From the IMG/VR virus record IMGVR_UViG_3300047299_000023, positions 1 to 42,638 of that record: a DNA stretch of 42,638 nt; one strand, 5' to 3'. A program made the translations under genes and the position numbers. Within the stretch, counting starts at the first letter, position 1; every line of letters begins with the position of its first letter. The DNA comes from a virus. Below, one piece after another: positions 7,916-16,406 of this stretch. Below the pieces are notes generated by a model. That model had not been told where the DNA came from and ran no database searches. It saw only the letters and a list, made by a program, of their open reading frames with translations.

Positions 7916-8289
7916 GCTGATTCCTTCTTTGCCTCGCGGCGTTTCTTTGCTAACTTCTTAGCGCGTTCCTTCTTCTCCTCAACCGTGCGGTGTGTTGGAT
8001 AGATGGGATGGTGTGAATAGTCCTGCTCAATGTACTGAGCAACACGGCTGAGCATGTTACCTAGGCGTGAGCCAAGCAAGTGATTGATACGACGAGCGTT
8101 CTCAATCTTGCCTAGCATTGCGTTGCACCCACGGTGCAGCACAGCACGCACGCGGCCTGTCTTGTGGTCATGGTCAAGCACATCACTGCCTGCCTCAATG
8201 CGTTCACAACACAGCATGCACAAACCACCTTGCTCAGAGAGCATCTTGTCGCGCTGGACTTTGACCTGTGAGGCGGTGAGCTTCGTCAT
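7912..8289 (-). CDS. Recombination endonuclease VII-like protein
   Basis: This 125-aa nuclease belongs to the endonuclease VII (His-Me finger) family. It has C24xxC27, then DHDHKTGRVRAVLHRGCN with D39, H40, D41, H42 and N56. The second zinc pair appears as H52xxC55 instead of two cysteines. The active-site order matches T4 endonuclease VII. The C-terminal tail (EEKKERAKKLAKKRREAKKE) is very basic and may bind DNA. In T7-like phages this class resolves branched DNA before packaging. The gene start overlaps the exonuclease by 56 bp. Confidence 0.9.
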   Translation of the reverse strand: MTKLTASQVKVQRDKMLSEQGGLCMLCCERIEAGSDVLDHDHKTGRVRAVLHRGCNAMLGKIENARRINHLLGSRLGNMLSRVAQYIEQDYSHHPIYPTHRTVEEKKERAKKLAKKRREAKKESA

Positions 8290-9214
8290 ACTTATCTTTC
8301 ACTCGGTTACGGATGAGGTCGAGGGCGTGTGCCAGCGGTGGGATGTGCGGGAATATAGACCACACGTTACCCATGTCAGCTTCACGATCATGTCGTAGCC
8401 ACAACAGCAGTGCCTGCTCCATCATGCGATGAGGCCAGTCGCTATCGTAGTACGATTCATACAGTGTGCGCACAGTGACAAACGCATCCACATTGCTTGT
8501 GGTGTCTGCCAAAAATTTCTCTGCTGTTGCAGGGCCACACTGCTTCTTGCTACCCTTCTCATCAACGTAGTACGGTAGGCCGGGGATGTTGTCAGCGGTG
8601 TCACCGTGCAGCATCTGCAACCAGAACCACTTGTGCCCATACTGTAGTCCACCTGATACCACTGAGTACGCACCGCGAGGTACGAACGTCAGGGCCATTG
8701 TGTCCCAGTCCATGTGCAGCCCGGGTAGCATGCGCATGTCTTTGTCCTTGGTACACATGACGCACTCAGCGCCATCGTAGTACGCAAAGAAAGCTAGGCC
8801 ATCATCAGCTTCACGTGTTGCCCAGTTCTTCACACGGAAGGCAGGGCCAGTGTAAGTCTCTAGCCACTCACGAAGGTACGCCCAGTTCTTAGGCTTGCGC
8901 CCTGACTTGCGTTGACCTTGGTATGGTTTGACTGTGCTGATAAGGAAGCGATCTCCCTTAGTGCTACTGGCTGCGGTGAGATGCACGATGACACGCTCAG
9001 CCCCAGCATACTCACGCATAGTGTCAATCTTATTTGCTGCCACATTGCGTGAAGTTTCAATCGTTGTGTCGTCATTGCCGCCTGCCCAATATGCAATCAT
9101 GTCACCATCAATGTGCAGCACACGCCCCGGCACAATCTCCGGGGCCTTGCTCACACATGGCTCTTGCTCAGCCGCTGCGTTAGCAGCAGCCTGCATCCAT
9201 GATGTGTCAGTCAT
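8234..9214 (-). CDS. 5'-3' exonuclease, T7 gp6-like
   Basis: This 326-aa FEN-like nuclease has the acidic metal-binding clusters in order: HIDGDM (D36, D38), READDGL (E135, D137, D138), TKDKDM (D157, D159) and GDTADNIPG (D205, D208). A helix-hairpin-helix-like GPATAEKF follows. In T7 the equivalent removes RNA primers and degrades host DNA for nucleotides. The ATG overlaps the stop of the upstream gene (TAATG). The first 30 residues are a poorly structured Ala/Glu extension. Confidence 0.93.
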   Translation of the reverse strand: MTDTSWMQAAANAAAEQEPCVSKAPEIVPGRVLHIDGDMIAYWAGGNDDTTIETSRNVAANKIDTMREYAGAERVIVHLTAASSTKGDRFLISTVKPYQGQRKSGRKPKNWAYLREWLETYTGPAFRVKNWATREADDGLAFFAYYDGAECVMCTKDKDMRMLPGLHMDWDTMALTFVPRGAYSVVSGGLQYGHKWFWLQMLHGDTADNIPGLPYYVDEKGSKKQCGPATAEKFLADTTSNVDAFVTVRTLYESYYDSDWPHRMMEQALLLWLRHDREADMGNVWSIFPHIPPLAHALDLIRNRVKDKYDEAHRLTGQSPARQDAL

Positions 9215-10014
9215 TAGACCATGCTGTTCAATGGATCGTCGTCAGTCTTGGCAGGAGCCGTGGCTGTCTCAGGCAAGTCCAGTGTCTGACCGTTGCCAGC
9301 CAGCAGCATGGCGATGGGTGAACCAGCGAAGTTCACAGCGGACTTGATCTTGTCTTGGAACACGTTGAGGCTACGAACCTTGTCACCCTCACCAGCAGTG
9401 CCATCAATGAAGATGCAATCCCACATGGCCTTGAGCATGGTAGGCTCAGCATTCCACACGAACAAACGCAGTGGGCTGATAGCTGCATCGACCACGAGTT
9501 CACGTGTCTCTCCAGTCTCAGGATCGTCGTAACGGGGAGGGGCGATGGTGAAGCCAGCGTCATCCTTGAGGTTGGCATACGTCACCTTGTCTGCGCCTTC
9601 ACCCTTGGTGGTGTGAATCACGGTACCACGGAATGCTTCGCCGAGCAACTGGCTCATGTGAGTAGCAGCACCCTTGTAGTTCATGCGCTTGAACAACTTG
9701 AAGAACGCAGCCTTCTCGTTGAGCGAATGGTTGAGGCGCAAGGTCACACGATGTGGAATCTTCTCGCCGCTGTCCAACACTTTGGCTGCATGCTTGGGGC
9801 CAGACAATTCAAACGTCAGCCACACTTGGTTCTCAGTCTTGGGTGGCTTGCCGGGAATGTTGTTCTCGTGCTTGCCAACTTCAACGTAGCCAATGAAACG
9901 CAAGCGGCAGGGGCCTGCCTCGGGTGGTGTGTAGTCACCGCCGCCGCCCTTAACGGCCTCGTTCATGTTGGGGCCAGTTGCTGCAACAGCAGCGGTCATT
10001 GATTTAATGTCCAT
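9214..10014 (-). CDS. Putative single-stranded DNA-binding protein
   Basis: This 266-aa protein lies between the DNA polymerase and the exonuclease. An OB-like strand pattern is visible (CRLRFIGYVEVGKHEN, then VWLTFELSG). The C-terminus is Pro/Thr-rich and ends with the acidic TDDDPLNSMV, resembling the acidic tails with which SSB proteins contact polymerase and helicase. The Gly-rich GGGGDYTPPEAG near residue 25 looks flexible. phiKMV relatives carry a similar-sized protein at this place. The overlap with the polymerase stop is 11 bp. I consider an SSB role likely but not proven by a diagnostic motif. Confidence 0.6.
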   Translation of the reverse strand: MDIKSMTAAVAATGPNMNEAVKGGGGDYTPPEAGPCRLRFIGYVEVGKHENNIPGKPPKTENQVWLTFELSGPKHAAKVLDSGEKIPHRVTLRLNHSLNEKAAFFKLFKRMNYKGAATHMSQLLGEAFRGTVIHTTKGEGADKVTYANLKDDAGFTIAPPRYDDPETGETRELVVDAAISPLRLFVWNAEPTMLKAMWDCIFIDGTAGEGDKVRSLNVFQDKIKSAVNFAGSPIAMLLAGNGQTLDLPETATAPAKTDDDPLNSMV

Positions 10015-12466
10015 CGTTTGCTTTCAAGTAGGTGGGTGTATACCCGTTCATGTATGTACTGCGCAAGGCAGCACGAAGTTCTCTGCTCCGCGCTTTGAAC
10101 GCATCGCCTGAGAATTTGATTTCCTCTCCCATGTTTGCACCGCACACGGTGTCACTCGGGACAGGTAAAGGTAGCGGCCACTTGAACCACCACTCCATGA
10201 AGTCGCTCGCACCTTCCATGCAAGCGTGCATCAGAGCAGCGGCCTCGTCCTTCACACTGATGTGAGAGTCAGAGTAAGCAGCATCATGCACTGTGTTGAC
10301 TAGCAACGACAGGCCATCGAAGTTATTGCGAGCATACCATGCACGCACCATAAGCCACATCGCAGCCTTCATCCACTCACCGCCTGTGCCCTGCACCTCA
10401 TAGTTCTTGATCTCCGTTGGAGTGAACGAGGCCAGCACACCGCGCTTGAGTTGGTAGTCCATCGACGTGGACTCACGGTATGTGTACAGCTTACCATCTG
10501 GTGTACGCACACGGCTAATGCCGAGCTGCACCATGATAGCTTGGTTGAGTGGATGCGGTACCATCACGTTGGTTGGCTTGCGGTTGCGCTGAATCTCAGT
10601 CGCACGCTTCTCGAAGTAAGCGTCGATCTCAGGCCAACGCTCTTGCTCAGCCAGTGTCAACGCTTCGACTTCCTCAAGCGGCATGCCTGTGCTTGATGCA
10701 ATCTTCTTTGCACCTGCACCGTATGCACGCTGGAATGAGAACGTCTTAGCACCAGTACGCTTGTAGTCCCACTCGTCCACCGATGGGTGGTACACACCAT
10801 CCTTGTCAGTGAAGCCCTTGCACAAGTTGAACACCTCTTGGTATTCCATGTGCTCCTTGAGTGCGAGGCGCATGCAGTGCAGGTCAGTGCCCTTCTGCAA
10901 GTCTTCGATCAACAGCTTACACATGGTGAGGATAGCTTGAACGTACACCTCAAGTGAGGAGAAGTCTGACTGTCCGATCACACCATCGGTACCAAAGCGT
11001 GACACGAAGATAGTCTTCACGTCTGACTTGTTACCCTTGGGAATGTTCTGCAAGTTGGGGTTGCTTGACGAGAAGCGCCCAGTCACTGTGCTCGTGTGGT
11101 TGAGCATGTGGTGGATGATACTATCAGGCTGCACCAGTGTGAGCATGCCCTTCTGTTCACCAGTCTCAGGGTCTTCGGTGATGAAGTACGTGGTCAAGTC
11201 CTTGCTCATCGCAGTCACCTTACCGAGCATCTCCAAGAACGGTACGTCCTTGCGGTTGCCAAGCAACTCAATGATCTCAGCAGCTACAGAGTACAGGCCG
11301 GGTGTGCTTGATGCCCACTCGTCGAGCGGTGTAGTGTAGCCCTTGAACTGCATTGGCACCTTGGTGTTGCGGCCCTTGGGTTTGGTTACGTCATCGACCT
11401 TGACCTTCTTGGTCTTGTACTCGCCAGCATTCTTGCCACCCTTGAAGGTAGCGTACTTGAGTTCAGAGATTTCCTCAGGTGGCATGAGCGTGGTGCTACC
11501 ATCTTCGAGCACCCAACCTTGCACATCCTTCTGTGCATACGCCAGCTTGGGACGATCACCCTCTGGACGCATCTCGTAGTCATGGCGTAAGATCGTACCA
11601 CCATCAGCGGTGTCGTACTCATACGCATCGTATCGAACCTCACCACCGAAGATGAGCGGCGACAAGTGATAGCGATTTGTCCAGTTGAAATCAAACGGCA
11701 AGTCAGCGGGCAAGAACTTGCACAGCTCCTGCTTGTTCGCATCTAACTTGACAGCCAGCTCGCCTGCAATCTTGAGGCCTAGCTCCTTGTCAACGTACAT
11801 GCCGTTGCGTTCCATCTCAATGGTGGCAATGAGCGATCCCATGTTGAGCAGGATGCTGCGGCTCTGGCCCGTGGCCTGTGCCTTGGCTACTTGCTTCAAG
11901 AAAATTTCTCTGGTATTTCCTATGTCACCCTCACGTCTGCGGCCAGTGGGTTGCTTGGTCATTGGGTCAAGCAAGTCCTCACCAATCAGGTAACGCTTGA
12001 GCAAGTCAGGATCAATCTCCTCAGTGGGTACGCCCGCTTCCCACAACAGCTTGACCTCATCCACCTTGGTGTCACAGCCATAGCGCAAGGCCATGTCATC
12101 CAGTGACAGCATGTGCGATGCTTGCGTCTGTCCATCCAACAGATACTCAGCAAGCTGAATGTCCCACAAGTTACCACCTTGGGCAACCCATGCCATCCAC
12201 GCTTGTAGTACCTGCGGGTCTTTCAACAGATGCAGCAAGTCGAACTTGATGTTGGCACCAACGAGCAGCTTAGTCTCAGGGACTAGCAACTTGAGCAACC
12301 ACTCATGTCGTTGGTTGTTTTGCGTGGCACGGAAACACTGCGGCTTTGGTTCAGCCTTAGTGCACCACCCACTGAGCACCACCCAGTTACGTTCGTCAAA
12401 GGCGTTGGCCTTGCGCTTGTAACTGGTGTGGATTGTGGTTTCAATATCTACTACAGCCCATGTCAT
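10004..12466 (-). CDS. Family A DNA polymerase with 3'-5' exonuclease domain
   Basis: The 820-aa replicative polymerase starts with exonuclease motif I, VVDIETT (D7, E9). The polymerase domain has motif A SDFSSLEVY (D501), motif B KTFSFQRAYGAG (K574, Y582) and motif C TVHDAAYSD (H727, D728). Motif C reads HDA where most family A enzymes, including T7, read HDE. The region of about residues 175-420 is long and contains insertions such as TKKVKVDDVTKPKGRNTKV. I prefer the ATG at 12466, which overlaps the previous stop (ATGA), to the TTG at 12478. It probably works with the helicase and primase upstream; whether it uses host thioredoxin cannot be told. Confidence 0.96.
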   Translation of the reverse strand: MTWAVVDIETTIHTSYKRKANAFDERNWVVLSGWCTKAEPKPQCFRATQNNQRHEWLLKLLVPETKLLVGANIKFDLLHLLKDPQVLQAWMAWVAQGGNLWDIQLAEYLLDGQTQASHMLSLDDMALRYGCDTKVDEVKLLWEAGVPTEEIDPDLLKRYLIGEDLLDPMTKQPTGRRREGDIGNTREIFLKQVAKAQATGQSRSILLNMGSLIATIEMERNGMYVDKELGLKIAGELAVKLDANKQELCKFLPADLPFDFNWTNRYHLSPLIFGGEVRYDAYEYDTADGGTILRHDYEMRPEGDRPKLAYAQKDVQGWVLEDGSTTLMPPEEISELKYATFKGGKNAGEYKTKKVKVDDVTKPKGRNTKVPMQFKGYTTPLDEWASSTPGLYSVAAEIIELLGNRKDVPFLEMLGKVTAMSKDLTTYFITEDPETGEQKGMLTLVQPDSIIHHMLNHTSTVTGRFSSSNPNLQNIPKGNKSDVKTIFVSRFGTDGVIGQSDFSSLEVYVQAILTMCKLLIEDLQKGTDLHCMRLALKEHMEYQEVFNLCKGFTDKDGVYHPSVDEWDYKRTGAKTFSFQRAYGAGAKKIASSTGMPLEEVEALTLAEQERWPEIDAYFEKRATEIQRNRKPTNVMVPHPLNQAIMVQLGISRVRTPDGKLYTYRESTSMDYQLKRGVLASFTPTEIKNYEVQGTGGEWMKAAMWLMVRAWYARNNFDGLSLLVNTVHDAAYSDSHISVKDEAAALMHACMEGASDFMEWWFKWPLPLPVPSDTVCGANMGEEIKFSGDAFKARSRELRAALRSTYMNGYTPTYLKANDGH

Positions 12467-12894
12467 GTCAGCACCCAAACGATTTGTTTGTTGCGTGTTG
12501 TGCCTGAGTCCTTGATCTTGCCTGCTCGTGTCAGCTCAGCAAAGCGTGGCGTGATACTGTTGAGGCGCAGCGTTGTGCGGTTGGCAATCTCCTCGCCAGT
12601 GCAGCCACCATGCACAGCCAGCTCAATCAGAATGTGATCCTTGATGCTGGCGCGGCGTGTCGTTGCAGCGATGGCAGCGCGGTGGCTAGTGTCAGGGTCA
12701 GTGTTGCGTGCAGGGTGGTAGTCCTCGCGCTTCACCCAGATCACGTTGGGTTCAAGGCAGCGCACGTTGTGGCAACACAGGCCGTGCACCTCATCCTCGT
12801 CATCGAACACGCAGCCATTACAGCCGCTGACCTCTGTTGCTCGTGGCTCTGTTGTCAGGCCATACTTTTCTACTTCATCGTTCTCTAAGTACAT
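12463..12894 (-). CDS. Cysteine-rich protein with C-terminal winged helix
   Basis: The 143-aa protein has a cysteine cluster in the N-terminal third (GCNGCVFDD, then LCCHNVRC; C25, C28, C40, C41, C46) that could bind zinc. It also has the NTDPDTSHRAA element (about residues 64-74) seen in many phage replication-region proteins. A winged helix-turn-helix follows (EEIANRTTLRLNSITPRFAE, then LTRAGKIKDSG). The ATG follows AGGAG at 5-nt spacing, which supports the start. It lies between helicase and DNA polymerase. It may bind DNA or act as a regulator; function is inferred from the fold only. Confidence 0.7.
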   Translation of the reverse strand: MYLENDEVEKYGLTTEPRATEVSGCNGCVFDDEDEVHGLCCHNVRCLEPNVIWVKREDYHPARNTDPDTSHRAAIAATTRRASIKDHILIELAVHGGCTGEEIANRTTLRLNSITPRFAELTRAGKIKDSGTTRNKQIVWVLT

Positions 12895-12902
12895 ACGAAC
12901 TC

Positions 12903-14216
12903 CTAAACATTTGAGGGCATAACATAGCGGCCCTTCTCGCCATCGAAGAACACCTCACAGCGTGGCTCACGTGGGCCACCACTGCGGTGCAACTTGTTCT
13001 TTGTTGTGTTGATGTAGCGTGAGTTGGTAAGCATGGGATCATTGCTCGCACCAATCGTAATGATTGCCTCGGCTGCACCCTGCTTACCTGTCTTGCTATC
13101 CTTGAGCATACCAAGCGTGGGCCATTGCATGCCATCACCTTCGCTGCTGATCTGCGAGGTTGCAATGACAGGCACATCGTACTTCACGCTAATGATACGT
13201 GCCCACTGGTACATGGCTTCGAGCAACTGGTCAGTGCGCTGCCCGTTGTTGCCTGCCTCGCCACCGAACTTGATGTTGTCCACCATGTCGAACACGATGA
13301 GGCCGGGTGGTACCGTGCGGATAATATCCTCAACTTCATGCGACCAGAAATCGTGAATGTCAAATATTTTAATTATGTCCCAGCGCCCGCCCACTGCCTC
13401 GTCATACTTCTCACGCAGCAAGTTCTTCTTGCCCTTGTCACTCGCGGTGTTGCTCCACTTGATAAGGTCAGAGATAGGTGCGTTGAGTGCTGATTGATAG
13501 CAGCGTTGAATGATGCGCTTGCCCGGCCCTTCGTTGTTGAACCACAGGATAGAGCGTGCATCATCTGCGGCGTACATCTGCTGCACCTGTGGTGCCATGT
13601 ACGTCAGCTCGGATGTGAGGAACGTGGTCTTACCCTTGTCAGGTCGGCCAGCCACCACGATGAAGTCACCACCACGCAGCGGGCGCATGCTCATGTTCAA
13701 GCAGTCGAGTCGCCAGTGTAGGCCCACGTCATTCTTCTCGTCTTCGAGTAACGATTCGATGGACGTGTCAACCCAAGGTACCTTCACCTTCTTGTTGGTT
13801 TCAATCTCGAACTCCTCGACGATGCGACGAGTCTCCATGTACAGGTCAACCTCTGCGCCCTCGTTGTATTTCTGCAAGAGGTCAGTGAGTTGCGAGGCTT
13901 TGGCTGCTGCAACTAGGCGAGGCATCACGCCTTGTTTGATTGCATCAGGTACATCAGCCGCCATCGACGCAAAGATTGCATCGAACGCAGCGTAGTTCTC
14001 AGGCTTGAGCTTCGGATGCGCGAACGCTTTGAACCACTTACCGAACAGGTCACTGTCGATAGTCTCGACCTCGGGAAACTCTTTGTAAAATTTTCCAAAG
14101 TCATCCAAGATAATCTGAGTCTTCGCGTCGAGTGCATGCTTGGGCACAGCGCGGATCAATCGGTCATGGACAGTGCGATGCTTGAGCAAGCGCATTACTG
14201 TCAGGTCAAGAGACAT
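12903..14216 (-). CDS. Replicative DNA helicase (DnaB/gp4-like)
   Basis: This 437-aa RecA-fold helicase has Walker A AGRPDKGKTTF (K196), Walker B LIVFDMVDN (D310), the motif VPVIATSQIS, and a C-terminal NTTKNKLHRSGG that would supply the arginine finger. The N-terminal 170 residues are helical, as in DnaB-type helicases. In T7 primase and helicase are one protein; here and in phiKMV they are separate. The gene overlaps the primase end by 16 bp. It should unwind the replication fork as a hexamer. Confidence 0.95.
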   Translation of the reverse strand: MSLDLTVMRLLKHRTVHDRLIRAVPKHALDAKTQIILDDFGKFYKEFPEVETIDSDLFGKWFKAFAHPKLKPENYAAFDAIFASMAADVPDAIKQGVMPRLVAAAKASQLTDLLQKYNEGAEVDLYMETRRIVEEFEIETNKKVKVPWVDTSIESLLEDEKNDVGLHWRLDCLNMSMRPLRGGDFIVVAGRPDKGKTTFLTSELTYMAPQVQQMYAADDARSILWFNNEGPGKRIIQRCYQSALNAPISDLIKWSNTASDKGKKNLLREKYDEAVGGRWDIIKIFDIHDFWSHEVEDIIRTVPPGLIVFDMVDNIKFGGEAGNNGQRTDQLLEAMYQWARIISVKYDVPVIATSQISSEGDGMQWPTLGMLKDSKTGKQGAAEAIITIGASNDPMLTNSRYINTTKNKLHRSGGPREPRCEVFFDGEKGRYVMPSNV

Positions 14217-14992
14217 TCAAGTTCCTTTCTCGGTAATAGTTTGGGGTCTTTGTTAGGCACGACGATGCGGCAATCAACACCGAGGATGCTGAGTTGCTTG
14301 CGTGCTTTGATGTTGCCCTTGATACCCGCTGGGTCAGGGTCAAGCATGATGATGACGGGTTTGTTTTGTGCTCGTATCAGGTTGGCAACACCATCGGTGA
14401 TGGCTGTGCCCATGATAGACCACGCTTGTGTTACCTTACTGCATCTGTATGCAGAGAGAATGTCCTCAGTCAGTACGAGTGTCGGGCCACTGCCGAACTT
14501 GGCAGCGAGCTTGTCCTTACTCACAAGGGGATTGATGTACTTGGCATGCTTCGTGTCGAAGCCTCGTGCCTGCCAGTACACGAGCACACCATTGTCATGG
14601 AGCGGCATCACCACACGTTCAAGGCGGTCGCAGTAGTAGAAACCTAGCTGCATTATATCGTCATTCGATAGCCCCGCTTTGTATAGCCACACCCTAGCAT
14701 GGGCAGGCCATTGCTGTGGGTCATGCTGCTGTGGTTGTGGTAGTTCGAGTGAGGCAGTAGCTGCCAACTCAACGCTACGCACAGCGGCGAGCTTTGCGAT
14801 TCTCTCGGATAGCGACATGCGAGGATGAGGAATCCACCCGTGGTCGGAGCATCTCCAACAGTAGGCAGAGAACCCATCCTCTTTGTGCGTCACCTTTAAT
14901 GTACGCCCAGCCCCGCAGTCGTGGTCAACACGTTCAGACCTTCCTTGTGGTAGGTGCTCGGTGTGAACGCGCCAGCTTGCGGGGTCAAGCAT
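14201..14992 (-). CDS. DNA primase (toprim)
   Basis: The 263-aa primase has an N-terminal zinc-binding-like part (HDCGAGRTL, then YCWRC). The toprim domain follows, with the conserved Glu in LVLTEDILSAYR (E176) and the DxD pair in IMLDPDPAG (D218, D220). The zinc site is unusual for having only one CxxC, with H24/C26 and a His as possible other ligands. It lays down RNA primers for the lagging strand together with the helicase encoded next. Its ATG overlaps the preceding stop (TGATG). Size is as expected for a split gp4. Confidence 0.92.
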   Translation of the reverse strand: MLDPASWRVHTEHLPQGRSERVDHDCGAGRTLKVTHKEDGFSAYCWRCSDHGWIPHPRMSLSERIAKLAAVRSVELAATASLELPQPQQHDPQQWPAHARVWLYKAGLSNDDIMQLGFYYCDRLERVVMPLHDNGVLVYWQARGFDTKHAKYINPLVSKDKLAAKFGSGPTLVLTEDILSAYRCSKVTQAWSIMGTAITDGVANLIRAQNKPVIIMLDPDPAGIKGNIKARKQLSILGVDCRIVVPNKDPKLLPRKELECLLT

Positions 14993-15270
14993 CAGGCTTG
15001 GCGCAGTGCAATGCGCTGCAATGCAGCACCCTGCCCGAACTTAGCCAGTCGCACAGGGTAACGCATCATGCGCTTGAATGCTGAGTGTGCCAACTCGATG
15101 GCGGCAATGTCAGCACTGCGAGGTACCACTGAGCGCACAGATTCGTAGCACTTGCTTGCGATGTGTCGCAGTGGGCGCTCGACTTTCAACAGCGGCAGCT
15201 TAGCGTATGCCAACTGTCGTGCTGCGTACTCAGGTGACGTGTATGTTTTCTTGCCGATGCGTGAACTCAT
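14992..15270 (-). CDS. Hypothetical basic early protein
   Basis: This is a 92-aa, strongly basic, helical protein. It has many Arg/Lys residues (SSRIGKKTYTSPEYAARQLA; FKRMMRYPVRLAKFGQG), no acidic clusters and no membrane segment. It overlaps both neighbours by 4 bp or less. The charge suggests contact with nucleic acid or with an acidic host protein, but I do not recognise a family. It is the last gene before the primase. Confidence 0.75.
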   Translation of the reverse strand: MSSRIGKKTYTSPEYAARQLAYAKLPLLKVERPLRHIASKCYESVRSVVPRSADIAAIELAHSAFKRMMRYPVRLAKFGQGAALQRIALRQA

Positions 15271-15476
15271 AATGTTTTACCTACGAAGTTTGCAGCGATG
15301 TACTCCTCAGCCAAGCGATAGGCGTCAGCCATATCCTTGCCTGTATTGCAGAGCACAGGGTGCGCATTGTGTGGACGAAGTTCAACAGCCCAGCCACCTT
15401 TGGCAACTGGTGTATCACGAACTTCAACGAGTGCATGAGGGATGCGGTTAGGCCCGCCAGCCAAGTCGCCGCGCAT
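15267..15476 (-). CDS. Hypothetical early protein
   Basis: This is a 69-aa protein with mixed strand and helix pattern (IPHALVEVRDTPVAKGGWAV, then DAYRLAEEYIAANFVG). The ATG overlaps the previous stop (TAATG). It has no recognisable motif. The C-terminal helix is of the kind seen in small ligand-binding or dimer domains, but no function can be named. Confidence 0.75.
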   Translation of the reverse strand: MRGDLAGGPNRIPHALVEVRDTPVAKGGWAVELRPHNAHPVLCNTGKDMADAYRLAEEYIAANFVGKTL

Positions 15477-15880
15477 TACTGTGCACCACCATCAACGAAT
15501 GCCAACGTGTCATCAGTAGGCACAGGGTTGTAGTTGTGTGCACGGATGGCAGCGCCAGTCACGTTGAACAACTGCTGGTCGAAGCCTTCGCCCACGCTAA
15601 TGCGATACAGCGTTGGGCCTTTCTCTTGTGGCTTGCTACCCACCACGATACCTTGCAAGGTTTGCTTGGTGTCGGCACGGCCATACACAAAGTCAACTGC
15701 TGTGCCAGCGGGCAAGCCAGCGTTGACAGCGTTCTCGATTGCGGCAGTGACAGAGACAGCGGCGAGCTGTTCATTCAATGCAGTCAAGTCCTCTTGTGCC
15801 TTGTTGAATTTTGCACTGGCGGTTTCCAGTGTCTTGATGAGTTGAGCTTGACGCTTTTGCAGAGCTGCGAGTTTGGACAT
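15476..15880 (-). CDS. Coiled-coil early protein with beta-rich C-terminal part
   Basis: The 134-aa product has a coiled coil at residues 1-45 (LAALQKRQAQLIKTLETASA and following heptads). A strand-rich domain follows (GTAVDFVYGRADTKQTLQG, VVGSKPQEKGPTLYRISVG) and ends in LAFVDGGAQ. AAGGA precedes the ATG (TAAGGAAACACAATG). The architecture suggests an oligomer carrying small beta domains. Similar coiled-coil proteins of unknown role occur in several T7-like phages. Confidence 0.75.
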   Translation of the reverse strand: MSKLAALQKRQAQLIKTLETASAKFNKAQEDLTALNEQLAAVSVTAAIENAVNAGLPAGTAVDFVYGRADTKQTLQGIVVGSKPQEKGPTLYRISVGEGFDQQLFNVTGAAIRAHNYNPVPTDDTLAFVDGGAQ

Positions 15881-15889
15881 TGTGTTTCC

Positions 15890-16222
15890 TTAAAGATTGC
15901 GAAAGATAAAGTTGTCAGTGCGGAGGTACTCAACGAGCACAGCTTCCTCACCGGATTCGAGTAAGCGTTGTGTCTCATCTTGGATGAGCAACGCAAGTTC
16001 ACCGTGCTCATCGTCACGAGCGATGACGTAATAGATGCGCACTACCTCACGGCAGAGTGCACCATCAGCCATGCGCCACGTACCGTGCGCCTCTGTGACA
16101 GTGAAGCCACCCATCAGGGCAGCGAGTGCATGCTCAAAGTCGTTGCTTACTTTGGCGAGCGGCACATAAAGACGAATCGCATGCGGCTTGTACTCCATGT
16201 GAAAGGGAATGTTATTTGCCAT
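15890..16222 (-). CDS. Hypothetical early protein
   Basis: This is a 110-aa protein from MANNIPFHMEYKPHAIRLYV. I prefer the ATG at 16222, which has AGGATAGG just upstream, to the in-frame start at 16249 inside the previous gene. It alternates strands and helices (GALCREVVRIYYVIARDD, HGELALLIQDETQRLLESGE). It has no catalytic signature that I recognise. The gene is followed by an A-rich ribosome site for the coiled-coil protein. Confidence 0.75.
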   Translation of the reverse strand: MANNIPFHMEYKPHAIRLYVPLAKVSNDFEHALAALMGGFTVTEAHGTWRMADGALCREVVRIYYVIARDDEHGELALLIQDETQRLLESGEEAVLVEYLRTDNFIFRNL

Positions 16223-16406
16223 ACCTATCCTGCTGGTTGTGTTTGCCAATCCACTTCGTGACGTAGGTTACTAAGTCCTGAGGTGGGCGAAGACCACACG
16301 CCATATTGTGCATGCACTTACGTGCTGCGTTCAACACATCGCGTGGTGGGTTCTTTGCTTCGAGGTCAGCGAGTGCCTCTTGCATGGTGAGTACAGATGC
16401 GGTCAC
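16212..16406 (-). CDS. Hypothetical early protein
   Basis: This is a 64-aa helical protein (LTMQEALADLEAKNPPRDV, LNAARKCMHNMACGLRPPQD). It appears to start at a GTG that overlaps the previous stop (GTGA); an in-frame ATG lies at codon 8. There is no clear ribosome site, so translation is probably coupled to the gene before. Function is unknown. Confidence 0.65.
   Translation of the reverse strand: MTASVLTMQEALADLEAKNPPRDVLNAARKCMHNMACGLRPPQDLVTYVTKWIGKHNQQDRYGK

Noticed and set aside
10004-12466. Split or intein-containing DNA polymerase, because the middle region is long
   Set aside because: The frame is continuous, and no splicing-domain motifs are seen; the extra length looks like ordinary insertions.
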